NCBI GenBank assembly: GCA_937924895.1
Contig: CALEYP010000041.1
Span: forward strand, 1-7,401
DNA length: 7,401 nucleotides
Direction: 5' to 3'
Source of the DNA: an uncultured Alphaproteobacteria bacterium
Lineage (GTDB): Bacteria; Pseudomonadota; Alphaproteobacteria; Puniceispirillales; Puniceispirillaceae
Shown here: positions 1 to 6,163 of the stretch, one piece after another
How positions within the stretch are numbered: the stretch's first letter is position 1
How the letters are laid out: every line of letters begins with the position of its first letter
Notes under the pieces: model-generated
What the model was told of the DNA's origin: nothing
Seen by the model: only the letters and a program-made list of their open reading frames with translations
Databases searched by the model: none
Position numbers and translations under genes: made by a program

Positions 1-608
1 AAGGCCATATGATTGATGCCGGCGCAATCATAAGAGATGTTCGCCATGTCTTCGCCGAGGTCACGAGCGAGATCAGCCGCTGTACCCTGAACAGAATGGC
101 ATAGGCCTACATAATTTAACTCAGGAGCAATTTGTGACAACGCCAAACAGTTAATGGCCATCGGATTGACATATTGCAGCATGAGCGCATCTGGACAAAG
201 CCGTTCCATATCACGGGCGATATCAACCAGTACGGGCACCGTGCGTAAGCCGCGCATAATCCCGCCAATGCCGAGCGTATCAGCGATGGTTTGTTGAAGG
301 CCGTATTTTTGCGGAATGTCAAAATCAATCACAGTTGATGGCTTATAGCCGCCCACTTGAATCATCAAAATCACAAAATCAGCGCCTGTTAACGCCTCTT
401 CACGTGACATCGTGGCTGTCACTTGTGGTGATACAGAGAGGGCAGATGTGATCTTATCTACCACTAATTGTGAGGTTTTAAGGCGCTTCTCATCAATATC
501 TTGAAGCGCGATATGACAATCGGCAAATAGCGGCTCCAATAGGATATCAGTGACAATATTGCGCATGAAGACGGTGCTGCCTGCACCGATGATAGTAATC
601 TTAGTCAT
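1..608 (-). CDS. melA: MelA-type alpha-galactosidase, glycoside hydrolase family 4 (C-terminus beyond left edge)
   Basis: This is the N-terminal 202 residues of a GH4 enzyme; the frame is open to the left edge. GH4 enzymes hydrolyse alpha-galactosides such as melibiose in the cytoplasm by an NAD- and divalent-metal-dependent redox mechanism. Seen in the translation: a Rossmann dinucleotide motif GAGST (residues 8-12), IADTLGIGGIMRGLRT (108-123), YVNPMA (146-151), GLCHSVQGTA (168-177) and CAGINHMA (195-202). Asn148, Cys170 and His200 fall where GH4 substrate- and metal-binding residues lie. The match to E. coli MelA, recalled from memory, is close throughout, which favours alpha-galactosidase over the alpha-glucosidase or glucuronidase branches. 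The start ATG lies only 6 bp after the upstream permease stop, so the gene is the fourth in the operon. A weak AAGGG precedes it. The exact sugar is inferred, not shown. Confidence 0.9.
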   Translation of the reverse strand, partial: MTKITIIGAGSTVFMRNIVTDILLEPLFADCHIALQDIDEKRLKTSQLVVDKITSALSVSPQVTATMSREEALTGADFVILMIQVGGYKPSTVIDFDIPQKYGLQQTIADTLGIGGIMRGLRTVPVLVDIARDMERLCPDALMLQYVNPMAINCLALSQIAPELNYVGLCHSVQGTAADLARDLGEDMANISYDCAGINHMA

Positions 609-614
609 TGGTAT

Positions 615-1466
615 TTAACCCTTGCTGGCACCCAATGTTAGGCCAGCGATAAAGTGACGTTGCATAATAAAGAACATAAGAACAGGTGGTATTGCAGCCA
701 CAATAGCCCCTGCAGATACAAGGTGATAAGCCGCAATCCATTGCCCATTGAGAGATTTCAAGCCAGCTGTGACAGGCATCGCGTGTTGCCCTTGAATGAG
801 AACAGTGGCCCAGAAATAATCATTCCAGATAAAGGTGAAAATCAATACGCAAAGCGCAGCGATTGCAGGACGAATGAGAGGTAGGACTATTTGCCAGAAA
901 ATCTTAAATTCAGAGGCCCCATCAATGCGTGCGGCTTCGATCAATTCAAACGGTAGAGCCCGAATAAAATTCCGCATAAAGAGCGTGCAGAACCCTGTTT
1001 GAAATGCCACATGGAACAGAACAAGCCCTGTGATAGTGTCATAGAGACCAACTTGAAACGTGAGGTCGCGAACAGGAATCATCAAAATCTGAAACGGAAT
1101 AAAGTTACCAGCGACAAACATGAAGAATAGCAACAGATTGCCTTTAAACTCATAAGAGGCAAGGGCAAAACCTGTCATACAACTGAGTGCCACAGCCCCT
1201 ATCATCGTTGGGATAGTGATTTTGAACGAGTTCAAAATGAAGTCCCACATCGGTGTGTTGGTAAAGACATCGTTAAAATTCGTCGCAAGCATCAATTCCG
1301 AGGGGATGCCCCATAGATTACCGGCGGTGATATCGCCTGGGCCGCGCAAAGCCGTCATCATCACCCCTAACAGAGGGATAAGCCAGATAACCAAGGCAAT
1401 CGGCACAGCAATTTTATAGCTAAAGCGCGTGGCAGGAGCGGCTTTTTCAATCGGTGTTGGAAACAT
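615..1466 (-). CDS. Carbohydrate ABC transporter permease, MalG type
   Basis: A 283-residue inner-membrane permease of the binding-protein-dependent transport family (MalG/UgpE side). An N-terminal helix at about residues 18-40 is followed by five further hydrophobic segments, the usual six-helix plan. The cytoplasmic EAA loop, which docks onto the ATPase, is clear: EAARIDGASEFKIFWQIVLP (177-196). The length is normal for MalG-type proteins. The gene begins 3 bp after the stop of the other permease and ends 6 bp before the alpha-galactosidase start, so it is almost certainly co-transcribed and translationally coupled. With its partner it should form the heterodimeric channel of an importer for an alpha-galactoside; that substrate is inferred from the neighbours. 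No ATPase gene is in view, so a shared MsmK/UgpC-type ATPase, or one beyond the left edge, is needed. Confidence 0.92.
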   Translation of the reverse strand: MFPTPIEKAAPATRFSYKIAVPIALVIWLIPLLGVMMTALRGPGDITAGNLWGIPSELMLATNFNDVFTNTPMWDFILNSFKITIPTMIGAVALSCMTGFALASYEFKGNLLLFFMFVAGNFIPFQILMIPVRDLTFQVGLYDTITGLVLFHVAFQTGFCTLFMRNFIRALPFELIEAARIDGASEFKIFWQIVLPLIRPAIAALCVLIFTFIWNDYFWATVLIQGQHAMPVTAGLKSLNGQWIAAYHLVSAGAIVAAIPPVLMFFIMQRHFIAGLTLGASKG

Positions 1467-1469
1467 CTC

Positions 1470-2402
1470 TTACAAGCCTCTCTTTTCATCGCGATACATG
1501 CGGTAAATGAAGAAAGTGATGTAGACTAGCATGATGGCAAATAAGATAGTGGCGATAGCCGATCCATACCCCATACGGTAGCCATATTCGCTTAACGCCT
1601 GTTCAAACATGAAGTAAGCCAGCACATTCGTTGACCCCCACGGGCCGCCTTGTGTCATGATAGCAATCATGTCAAATGAGCGCAGCGCGCCAATGATTGT
1701 AACCACCACGGCGATAAAGGTCGCAGGACGCAATTGCGGTAAAATAATATTCCAGAAAAGAGACCAGCCTTTGGCGCCATCCATGCGGCCAGCTTCGATC
1801 TGGTCAGCGGATATATTGTTGAGGCCCGTGAGATAAAGGATCATGCAATAGGCAATCTGCGGATAAAGTCCTGCAAAAATGATACCGTAGGTCGCGTAGT
1901 CCTCATCTGCCAAAATGGCCCAGCCGTCCCATCCTACCATGTTCAGAAGCGGTGCAATTACCCCGTAATTTGGCTCATAGAACCAGGTGAAAATTAGGCC
2001 AATCACAGCTTGCGAAATCACAAAGGGAAAGAAGAAGAGTGATTTAATAAGACGGATGCCGAAAATCGTTTGGTTGAGGAACAGGGCAATGGCAAGGCCA
2101 AGTGGCACTGCCAGCATAAAGCAGATAAGCCAGCGCACATTGTTCCATAATGAGGTGTAGAATTCCTCATCATCCATCAATTCAACGTAATTGGCAAATC
2201 CGATATAGGTTGCTGGTGAAAGACCATCCCATTCATAGAGTGAAATCGCCATAGATTGAAAAATGGGGTAAATCACGTAAACGGTGAAGAAAATTAAGCC
2301 AGGTGCCAGAAATAGCCATGGCGTAATTTGTTGTTGATGCCGTTTCCACCAGCTAGACCGGCGTATTTCTTGGCGGGGTGATGGTGTTAAAGTGTGGCTC
2401 AT
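1470..2402 (-). CDS. Carbohydrate ABC transporter permease, MalF/UgpA type
   Basis: A 310-residue inner-membrane permease and the partner of the MalG-type protein downstream. A basic N-terminal tail of about 26 residues leads into the first helix (about 27-50, with the LFLAPGLIFF signature common in MalF/UgpA proteins). Five more hydrophobic segments follow, ending near residue 300 with a charged tail. The EAA loop reads EAGRMDGAKGWSLFWNIILP (203-222). The ATG at 2402 has no strong Shine-Dalgarno sequence, only a weak GTTGG/GTGAG context. It is the first ATG before the hydrophobic core and gives a normal family length. The gene lies 92 bp downstream of the binding-protein gene, across a strong terminator hairpin, so expression is probably lower than that of the binding protein. 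Confidence 0.92.
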   Translation of the reverse strand: MSHTLTPSPRQEIRRSSWWKRHQQQITPWLFLAPGLIFFTVYVIYPIFQSMAISLYEWDGLSPATYIGFANYVELMDDEEFYTSLWNNVRWLICFMLAVPLGLAIALFLNQTIFGIRLIKSLFFFPFVISQAVIGLIFTWFYEPNYGVIAPLLNMVGWDGWAILADEDYATYGIIFAGLYPQIAYCMILYLTGLNNISADQIEAGRMDGAKGWSLFWNIILPQLRPATFIAVVVTIIGALRSFDMIAIMTQGGPWGSTNVLAYFMFEQALSEYGYRMGYGSAIATILFAIMLVYITFFIYRMYRDEKRGL

Positions 2403-2445
2403 CCAACAAACTCACAATGGGGATGTAACGAAAAAATTTGTGAAG

Positions 2446-2476
2446 AAAAAAGGGTAGAGGCAAACCGCCTCTACCC
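2446..2476 (-). terminator. Intra-operonic rho-independent terminator after the binding-protein gene
   Basis: On the minus strand a perfect 10-bp stem (GGGTAGAGGC paired with GCCTCTACCC) with a 5-nt loop is followed directly by six T. It starts 18 bp after the stop of the binding-protein gene and ends 43 bp before the first permease start. Partial terminators at this place are well known in sugar ABC operons: they let the periplasmic protein be made in excess over the membrane subunits and stabilise the 3' end of the short transcript. Confidence 0.9.
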
Positions 2477-2494
2477 CAAAGATAAGACGCAATC

Positions 2495-3739
2495 TTACTT
2501 ATAGATGCGTGCGCGTGCCTTTTCGAGACGCTTTAGGATTGCATCACGACGCTCTGGCTTAACCATATATTCCTGGAAGCCCTTCATGCCGGCAGATGCC
2601 ATTTCAGCTGGTGCATCACGGTCATAGAACTGTGCCATCGCATAGGCGTTGTTCAACATTTCGTTACCAGCTTTCAAGAACTTGTCATCAGCCACTGTTG
2701 ACTGTGCGTTAATTGGCAACTGACCAAGGATCTTGTTCACTTCTGTCTGAACGTCAGCGCGCGCCATGAAGATCAAGAAACGCTTGGCGTCTTTTTTGTT
2801 CTTCGCCTTTGACGGGATGTGCACTGTGTCTGTTGGTGCTTCTTCAGCCATTGGAATGCCAGCTGTGATTTCTGGGAACTGCATGAAACCAAGTTGGTCA
2901 TCAGTTAGGCCAGCTTCACGCAATGGTGCAACAGCAAAGTTACCCATAACATACATCGCAGCTTCGCCCTTCACCATTGGTGTCAACGCTTCCTGCCAGC
3001 TGTAAGCGGCGTGGTTTTCGATGAAGTAACCAGGCTTTACCAAACGGTCCCAGTTGTCGAATGTGGCTTGGACGCGTGGGTCTGTGTAAGGCACTTTACC
3101 AAGCGCTAGGTCCATGTGGAACTCATAGCCATTTGTGCGTAGGTTCAAATAGTCAAACACACCAGCTGTTGTCCAAAGATATTTTGAACCGATAGTGAAT
3201 GGTGTTATGCCATTTGCCTTCAATGTGGCTGATGCTTCTACGAGCTCATCAAATGTCTTTGGTACAGCAATGCCTAGCTTCTCAAAGATATCCTTACGGT
3301 AATAAATACCCCACTGGTAATATGTGTAAGGCACACCCCACTGGCGACCAGCGATAGTCATTGACTTCTTCGCATGTGCCATTGAGTTGTTCAATTCACC
3401 ATCTTGCCAGCCTGTGTCGGCCCAAATGTCAGACACATCTTCAAATAGACCAGCTTTGACGAATGGACGCATGCGGTTGCCTGCATACCAGTTTGCAACG
3501 TCTGGTGGATTTGTGTTCAAGAAGTTACGGATTGACTGCTTGTACCCTTCGTGGTCGAACAGGTTCCATTCGACTGTCACATCTGGGTTTTCAGCTTCAA
3601 ATTTATCAATAATATATTGAAACGCTGCTTTCGGCGCTGGGTCAGATGTATCTGTGTTGATAACAAGCGTACCTGCGCTTGCTGCAGATGTCAGACCAAG
3701 AGACGCAACCGTCGCTAGCGCGGCGAGTGTCTTTTTCAT
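2495..3739 (-). CDS. Extracellular sugar-binding protein, family 1 (ABC importer)
   Basis: A 414-residue periplasmic solute-binding protein of the UgpB/MalE-like family 1 group. A classic Sec signal peptide covers residues 1-22 (MKK, a hydrophobic core, then ASA before Gly23). The mature part is typical of the family: FEAENPDVTVEWNLF near the first lobe, YYRKDIFEKLGIAVPKTFDEL in the middle, and WQEALTPMVKGEAAMYVMG, which lines the second lobe. There is no lipobox. A good Shine-Dalgarno sequence (GGGAGGA, 3745-3751 on the opposite strand) sits 5 bp before the ATG and fixes the start. It is the first gene of the operon, read divergently from the MelR-like regulator, so it should capture the alpha-galactoside for the two permeases downstream. 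The ligand is inferred from the GH4 enzyme and the regulator; the protein family alone does not reveal it. Confidence 0.93.
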   Translation of the reverse strand: MKKTLAALATVASLGLTSAASAGTLVINTDTSDPAPKAAFQYIIDKFEAENPDVTVEWNLFDHEGYKQSIRNFLNTNPPDVANWYAGNRMRPFVKAGLFEDVSDIWADTGWQDGELNNSMAHAKKSMTIAGRQWGVPYTYYQWGIYYRKDIFEKLGIAVPKTFDELVEASATLKANGITPFTIGSKYLWTTAGVFDYLNLRTNGYEFHMDLALGKVPYTDPRVQATFDNWDRLVKPGYFIENHAAYSWQEALTPMVKGEAAMYVMGNFAVAPLREAGLTDDQLGFMQFPEITAGIPMAEEAPTDTVHIPSKAKNKKDAKRFLIFMARADVQTEVNKILGQLPINAQSTVADDKFLKAGNEMLNNAYAMAQFYDRDAPAEMASAGMKGFQEYMVKPERRDAILKRLEKARARIYK

Positions 3740-3761
3740 AAGGATCCTCCCAAAAAGTAGT

Positions 3762-3777
3762 GCCTGATTCCTCAGGC
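3762..3777 (-). other. Leader-mRNA hairpin with GNRA-type loop
   Basis: The minus strand reads GCCTGA-GGAA-TCAGGC, a perfect 6-bp stem closed by a GGAA tetraloop of the GNRA class, about 10 bp upstream of the ribosome binding site of the binding-protein gene. It should form in the 5' untranslated mRNA and may stabilise the transcript. The T-run after it (TTTTT) is 5 nt away from the stem and overlaps the approach to the ribosome binding site, so it is a poor terminator. Confidence 0.5.
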
Positions 3778-3785
3778 TTCCATAA

Positions 3786-3817
3786 TGGTTGTGTCTTTAC
3801 CATGAAACACACAACCA
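3786..3817. promoter_or_regulatory. 9-bp inverted repeat with 14-bp spacer upstream of the operon
   Basis: TGGTTGTGT (3786-3794) and ACACAACCA (3809-3817) are perfect inverted copies. They could be two operator half-sites or the arms of a hairpin in the operon leader, depending on where transcription starts. The half-site spacing of 23 bp centre to centre is about two helical turns, which fits a protein dimer. No identified regulator is tied to this motif. Confidence 0.4.
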
Positions 3818-3863
3818 CAAACGGTATCAACGAGTATGAAGTGATTCTTTCTCGGCTGGCTTC

Positions 3864-3936
3864 CGTCAATCTGTGAAATCATTCCGGAATTCTCATATTT
3901 TTTCTTTTCCAATTCCGAAAAACATGGCAATTTCAC
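3864..3936. promoter_or_regulatory. Divergent control region between sugar operon and MelR-like regulator
   Basis: Several repeats crowd into this A/T-rich stretch. There is a 10-bp palindrome ATTCCGGAAT (3881-3890). The element ATTCCG occurs at 3881 and again at 3912, a direct repeat 31 bp apart, close to three helical turns. GTGAAAT (3873-3879) and ATTTCAC (3930-3936) form an outer inverted pair. AraC-family proteins such as MelR bind repeated sites of this sort upstream of weak promoters. A TTGACG -35-like element for the operon lies at 3864-3869 on the minus strand, but no good -10 box follows at the right distance, as expected of an activator-dependent promoter. Assignment to the adjacent regulator is inference. 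Confidence 0.4.
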
Positions 3937-3939
3937 GAT

Positions 3940-4782
3940 ATGGATGTGCCATTCTTACGTTCGACAAACTTATTTCCTGACGGGTTTTTCATGCAAAAAC
4001 ATCGTCCAATCCCTATGGAATCTAAGCATAACCACAATCATGTGGAGGTTATTTTTCCTGATCAATGCGATTTAGATTTTATAACCCATGCCGGACCAGC
4101 AAAAGCGCAGTCTGGTCATCTCTGCCTCTTATGGGGGCAATTACCGCATCGTGTGACACATTGTAGCGGCCAAGGTCATGTCTATGTGGCCAATTTGCCG
4201 TTGCAAGAATTATTATCGCTTGGGCTCGCAGATGAGGTGACCGGGTATTTATTATCGGGCCATTTAGTCACAACGCAACAGGCCATGAGCGGGGATGATG
4301 CCAGTTTTGAGAGATGGCTTACCGATTATTTGAGTGATGATGCAGCCCTGTTAGAATTAGCACGAACAGAATTACAATGTCGGTTACGCCGTCAAAATAA
4401 TATGGGGTGGGCGGCAAAGGACGATGCGACTATGCTTGCCACAGGCACCACTAAAGGCCGCCATATGAAGCGAATGCATCTGATGATCCGTTTTATGGCA
4501 GAGCATTATACCCAACCGATTTCAGTATCAGATATTGCCGGCGCAGGCGGTGTATCAGATGGCTATGCAATGGGGCTATTTCAAAAAGCGTTTGGGGCCT
4601 CAATTACAAGCTATCTTACGAAATTGCGCATCTATCATGCGAAGTCAGCATTGATTGAGACAGATGAAAAGATTCTCACGATTGCCCTTGATAGTGGTTT
4701 TGGGTCACTCTCGCGCTTTTATGAAGTGTTCTCGCAAGATACTGGCCAAACTCCCCAAAATTATCGGCGTGCCGCGCGCTAG
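3940..4782 (+). CDS. MelR-like AraC-family transcriptional activator
   Basis: A 280-residue regulator. The N-terminal half (about 20-150) is a cupin-type sensor domain with the His-rich strand SKHNHNHVEV (28-37) and GHLCLLWGQLPH (59-70). The C-terminal 100 residues carry the two helix-turn-helix motifs of AraC/XylS proteins (about 194-217 and 243-268), with the usual end IALDSGFGSLSRFYEVF...TPQNYRR. Compared from memory with E. coli MelR, both halves align (YAMGxFQ, Y-T--RI-HA, DSGFGSLSRFY, and the WG--PH and NLP segments), so it is closer to MelR than to generic AraC proteins. It is transcribed away from the alpha-galactoside operon and very likely activates it. The ATG at 3940 has no Shine-Dalgarno sequence; ATG 3991 (residue 18) or 4015 (residue 26) are alternative starts that would still keep the sensor fold. 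Confidence 0.88.
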   Translation: MDVPFLRSTNLFPDGFFMQKHRPIPMESKHNHNHVEVIFPDQCDLDFITHAGPAKAQSGHLCLLWGQLPHRVTHCSGQGHVYVANLPLQELLSLGLADEVTGYLLSGHLVTTQQAMSGDDASFERWLTDYLSDDAALLELARTELQCRLRRQNNMGWAAKDDATMLATGTTKGRHMKRMHLMIRFMAEHYTQPISVSDIAGAGGVSDGYAMGLFQKAFGASITSYLTKLRIYHAKSALIETDEKILTIALDSGFGSLSRFYEVFSQDTGQTPQNYRRAAR

Positions 4783-4795
4783 TGCCGTCACATAG

Positions 4796-4824
4796 GTGAT
4801 ATAACTTTTTCATGCTGGTATAGA
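4796..4824 (+). promoter_or_regulatory. Possible sigma70-type promoter upstream of small ORF and EamA gene
   Basis: GTGATA (4796-4801) and TATAGA (4819-4824) lie 17 bp apart, each matching four of six consensus bases, and the second is preceded by TGG, an extended -10 context. It would drive the 45-codon reading frame and the EamA transporter gene. The matches are modest, so this is only a candidate. Confidence 0.25.
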
Positions 4825-4839
4825 TTTCTGCTGTGCAAA

Positions 4840-4977
4840 GTGGCGCGTTCTGCGTTAGAGGAGGAATGCGGCTACCATTTCATTGTGCCGCAGAAACTTA
4901 TCAGGGAACGGGTTATGCCGGTCATCGCACTTGGTGCTATCTGTGGTGCGATCTATCTTGTGATGGTGTGTTGGTAG
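4840..4977 (+). CDS. Possible 45-residue membrane microprotein
   Basis: This short frame with a GTG start lies between the regulator and the EamA gene. I do not recognise it. It has a charged N-terminal half (ARSALEEECGYHF, then PQKLIRER) and a hydrophobic C-terminal segment (about residues 26-45, VMPVIALGAICGAIYLVMVC), so it would be a single-pass membrane peptide. Codon choice looks like that of the neighbours. Against it: no Shine-Dalgarno sequence precedes the GTG, and the AGAGGAGG at 4857-4864 is inside the frame and could only serve ATG 4866 in another frame, at too short a spacing. It lies in the same frame as the regulator and continues without a stop from just after the regulator's TAG. 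It ends 25 bp before the next gene. It may be chance or a decayed gene end. Confidence 0.25.
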   Translation: MARSALEEECGYHFIVPQKLIRERVMPVIALGAICGAIYLVMVCW

Positions 4978-5002
4978 CCGGCTAATCCGAAGGAGCAACC
5001 CC

Positions 5003-5911
5003 ATGTTTGCCACATTGCCCCCTATTTTGCGCGCCATTTTATTGATGGTCATCGGCATGTTTTTTTTCATGATGGGGGATCTGTTCCTAAAGCTTGCTAG
5101 CCAGCTTCTGCCGCTTGGTATGGTTGTGATGGCGCTTGGGCTCGGCATGTCAGTGCTATTTGCTTTATTTATGATGCGTGCAAGAGATGCATTTCTGGAC
5201 AGGGCCTATCTCCATCCTGCCATGATGATGCGTTGTATCGGTGAATCCATTGGCATCATTGGTGTGATTATTGCGGTGGCCTACGCCCCGCTCTCAACCG
5301 TAACAGCGATTATGCAGTCTCTGCCTTTGGTCTTAACATTCATGGGGGCTGTGTTTTTAAAAGAAGCCGTGGGGTGGCGACGGGTTCTGGCATTGCTAGC
5401 AGGTCTTATGGGTGTACTTATTATCATCCGCCCTGGCATGGATGGCTTTGACGCTTATGCTAGTTTTACCCTCGTAGGCGTGGCGGGTATGGCCATCCGT
5501 GATTTTGGTACACGCATTATGCCAGCGCAAATCTCAACCTTTGCGCTGTCTTATTATGGGTCTGTAATGATTTTTATCACCGGCATCGGCATGATGGCAT
5601 TTAGCCAAGATTGGCAGATGCCAGCAGGGCAAGCGAGCCTCTATGTGGCGGGACTGATTATAACGGCGGCCATTGGCACTTTGGCGGTGTCCACCGCCAT
5701 GCGCCTAGGGGATGTCTCTGTGATTAGCCCGTTTCGTTATATTCGCGTGGTATTTGGTGTTGGCGCTGGTATCTTTATCCTGGGTGAACAGGTCGATAGC
5801 GCCACTTATATCGGGTGCAGCATTGTCGTCGGGGCAGGCCTTTATAGCTGGATGCGTGAGCGGAAATTGGCTGTGGCACATTTGCCCGCGGAACCAAAAG
5901 ATTGCACTTGA
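5003..5911 (+). CDS. EamA-family (drug/metabolite transporter superfamily) permease
   Basis: A 302-residue inner-membrane protein with about ten hydrophobic segments arranged as two EamA repeats (about 10-143 and 155-288), the standard DMT exporter/permease layout and length. Each repeat ends in the typical way: FLKEAVGWRRVLALLAGLMGVLIIIRPG (119-145, in part) after the first, and FILGEQVDSATYIGCSIVVGAG (258-279, in part) in the second. A strong ribosome binding site, GAAGGAG (4989-4995), lies 7 bp before the ATG and decides the start. The C-terminal tail (about 284-302) is charged and cytoplasmic. Family members move amino acids, nucleosides, S-adenosylmethionine or small drugs; nothing here tells which. 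There is no obvious functional link with the sugar operon, and transcription is away from it. Confidence 0.9.
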   Translation: MFATLPPILRAILLMVIGMFFFMMGDLFLKLASQLLPLGMVVMALGLGMSVLFALFMMRARDAFLDRAYLHPAMMMRCIGESIGIIGVIIAVAYAPLSTVTAIMQSLPLVLTFMGAVFLKEAVGWRRVLALLAGLMGVLIIIRPGMDGFDAYASFTLVGVAGMAIRDFGTRIMPAQISTFALSYYGSVMIFITGIGMMAFSQDWQMPAGQASLYVAGLIITAAIGTLAVSTAMRLGDVSVISPFRYIRVVFGVGAGIFILGEQVDSATYIGCSIVVGAGLYSWMRERKLAVAHLPAEPKDCT

Positions 5912-5937
5912 TCAATCGTGATGAAAATGACATAGAA

Positions 5938-5966
5938 GGGGACGGCCAAACCGCCCCCGCTTGGGG
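5938..5966 (+). other. Two mutually exclusive GC hairpins after the EamA gene
   Basis: GGGG-A-CGG (5938-5945) can pair with CCG-CCCC (5951-5957), a 7-bp stem with one bulged A and a CCAAA loop, 26 bp after the EamA stop. The same C-run can instead pair with GGGG at 5963-5966 across a short loop. There is no T-run, so it is not a classic intrinsic terminator; it may slow polymerase or protect the 3' end. Confidence 0.35.
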
Positions 5967-5979
5967 AGAGGTGGCCTGC

Positions 5980-6027
5980 CTTATCGCCGACCTTACACGG
6001 GTGCCCTTTTGGGTGTGTGGTGATAAG
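5980..6027 (+). other. Long imperfect hairpin just upstream of tRNA-Leu
   Basis: CTTATCGCC (5980-5988) pairs with GGTGATAAG (6019-6027) in a 9-bp stem with one G-T pair. Inside it, ACAC (5995-5998) and GTGT (6015-6018) can pair further, as can GGG/CCC within the apex. It ends 12 bp before the tRNA, so it may be part of the tRNA precursor leader or a termination structure for upstream transcription. A GATAAG inside the right arm is the nearest thing to a -10 box but lacks a good -35. Confidence 0.4.
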
Positions 6028-6039
6028 TAAGACCTTTGT

Positions 6040-6128
6040 GCGGCTGTGGCGGAACTGGTAGACGCGCAGCGTTGAGGTCGCTGTGGGGCTAATACCCCGT
6101 GGAAGTTCGAGTCTTCTCAGCCGCACCA
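6040..6128 (+). tRNA. tRNA-Leu (anticodon GAG), CCA encoded
   Basis: A complete class II tRNA. The acceptor stem is GCGGCTG paired with CAGCCGC, all seven pairs Watson-Crick, followed by discriminator A and encoded CCA (6126-6128). The D-stem is GCG/CGC with a GG-containing loop. The anticodon stem is CAGCG/CGCTG, with loop TTGAGGT and anticodon GAG at 6074-6076, reading CUC and CUU. The long variable arm (GGGG/CCCC, 6085-6098) is the leucine/serine hallmark. The T-arm is GGAAG/CTTCT (one G-T pair) with loop TTCGAGT. Its 3' end abuts an integrase-bearing segment, so it is the probable insertion target of a genomic island; the gene itself is left intact. Confidence 0.97.
6101..6128 (+). other. 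Probable island attachment core (tRNA-Leu T-arm and 3' end)
   Basis: Tyrosine integrases next to a tRNA gene usually recombine within its T-arm and 3' end, leaving a repeat of that end at the far side of the island. An integrase and repeated motifs follow within 150 bp. The second copy of the repeat is not in this window, so the boundaries given are the tRNA T-arm to CCA and are inferred from known behaviour, not seen as a duplication. Confidence 0.35.
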
Positions 6129-6163
6129 TTTCTCTTCAAAAACCCGCAGAGTTCCAAGAGTTT

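Noticed and set aside
116..328. 70-residue minus-strand frame
   Set aside because: It lies wholly inside the GH4 gene in another frame and has no family features; the GH4 frame carries the conserved motifs.
3642..3869. 75-residue minus-strand frame over the binding-protein start and leader
   Set aside because: It overlaps the signal peptide region in another frame and reads through the leader hairpins and ribosome binding site; not protein-like.
4787..4810. Terminator after the regulator (TCAC/GTGA followed by a short T-run)
   Set aside because: The stem is only about 4 bp and the T-run is offset by 6 bases; too weak to call.
4857..4985. 39-codon frame from ATG 4866 after AGAGGAGG
   Set aside because: The spacing between the purine run and the ATG is about 2 bases, and the peptide (many Cys, Trp, Tyr, His) looks random; the other frame there is more protein-like.
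5842..6129. 95-residue minus-strand frame across the EamA end and the tRNA
   Set aside because: It runs antisense through a complete tRNA-Leu and the end of a recognised gene, so it is a chance frame.
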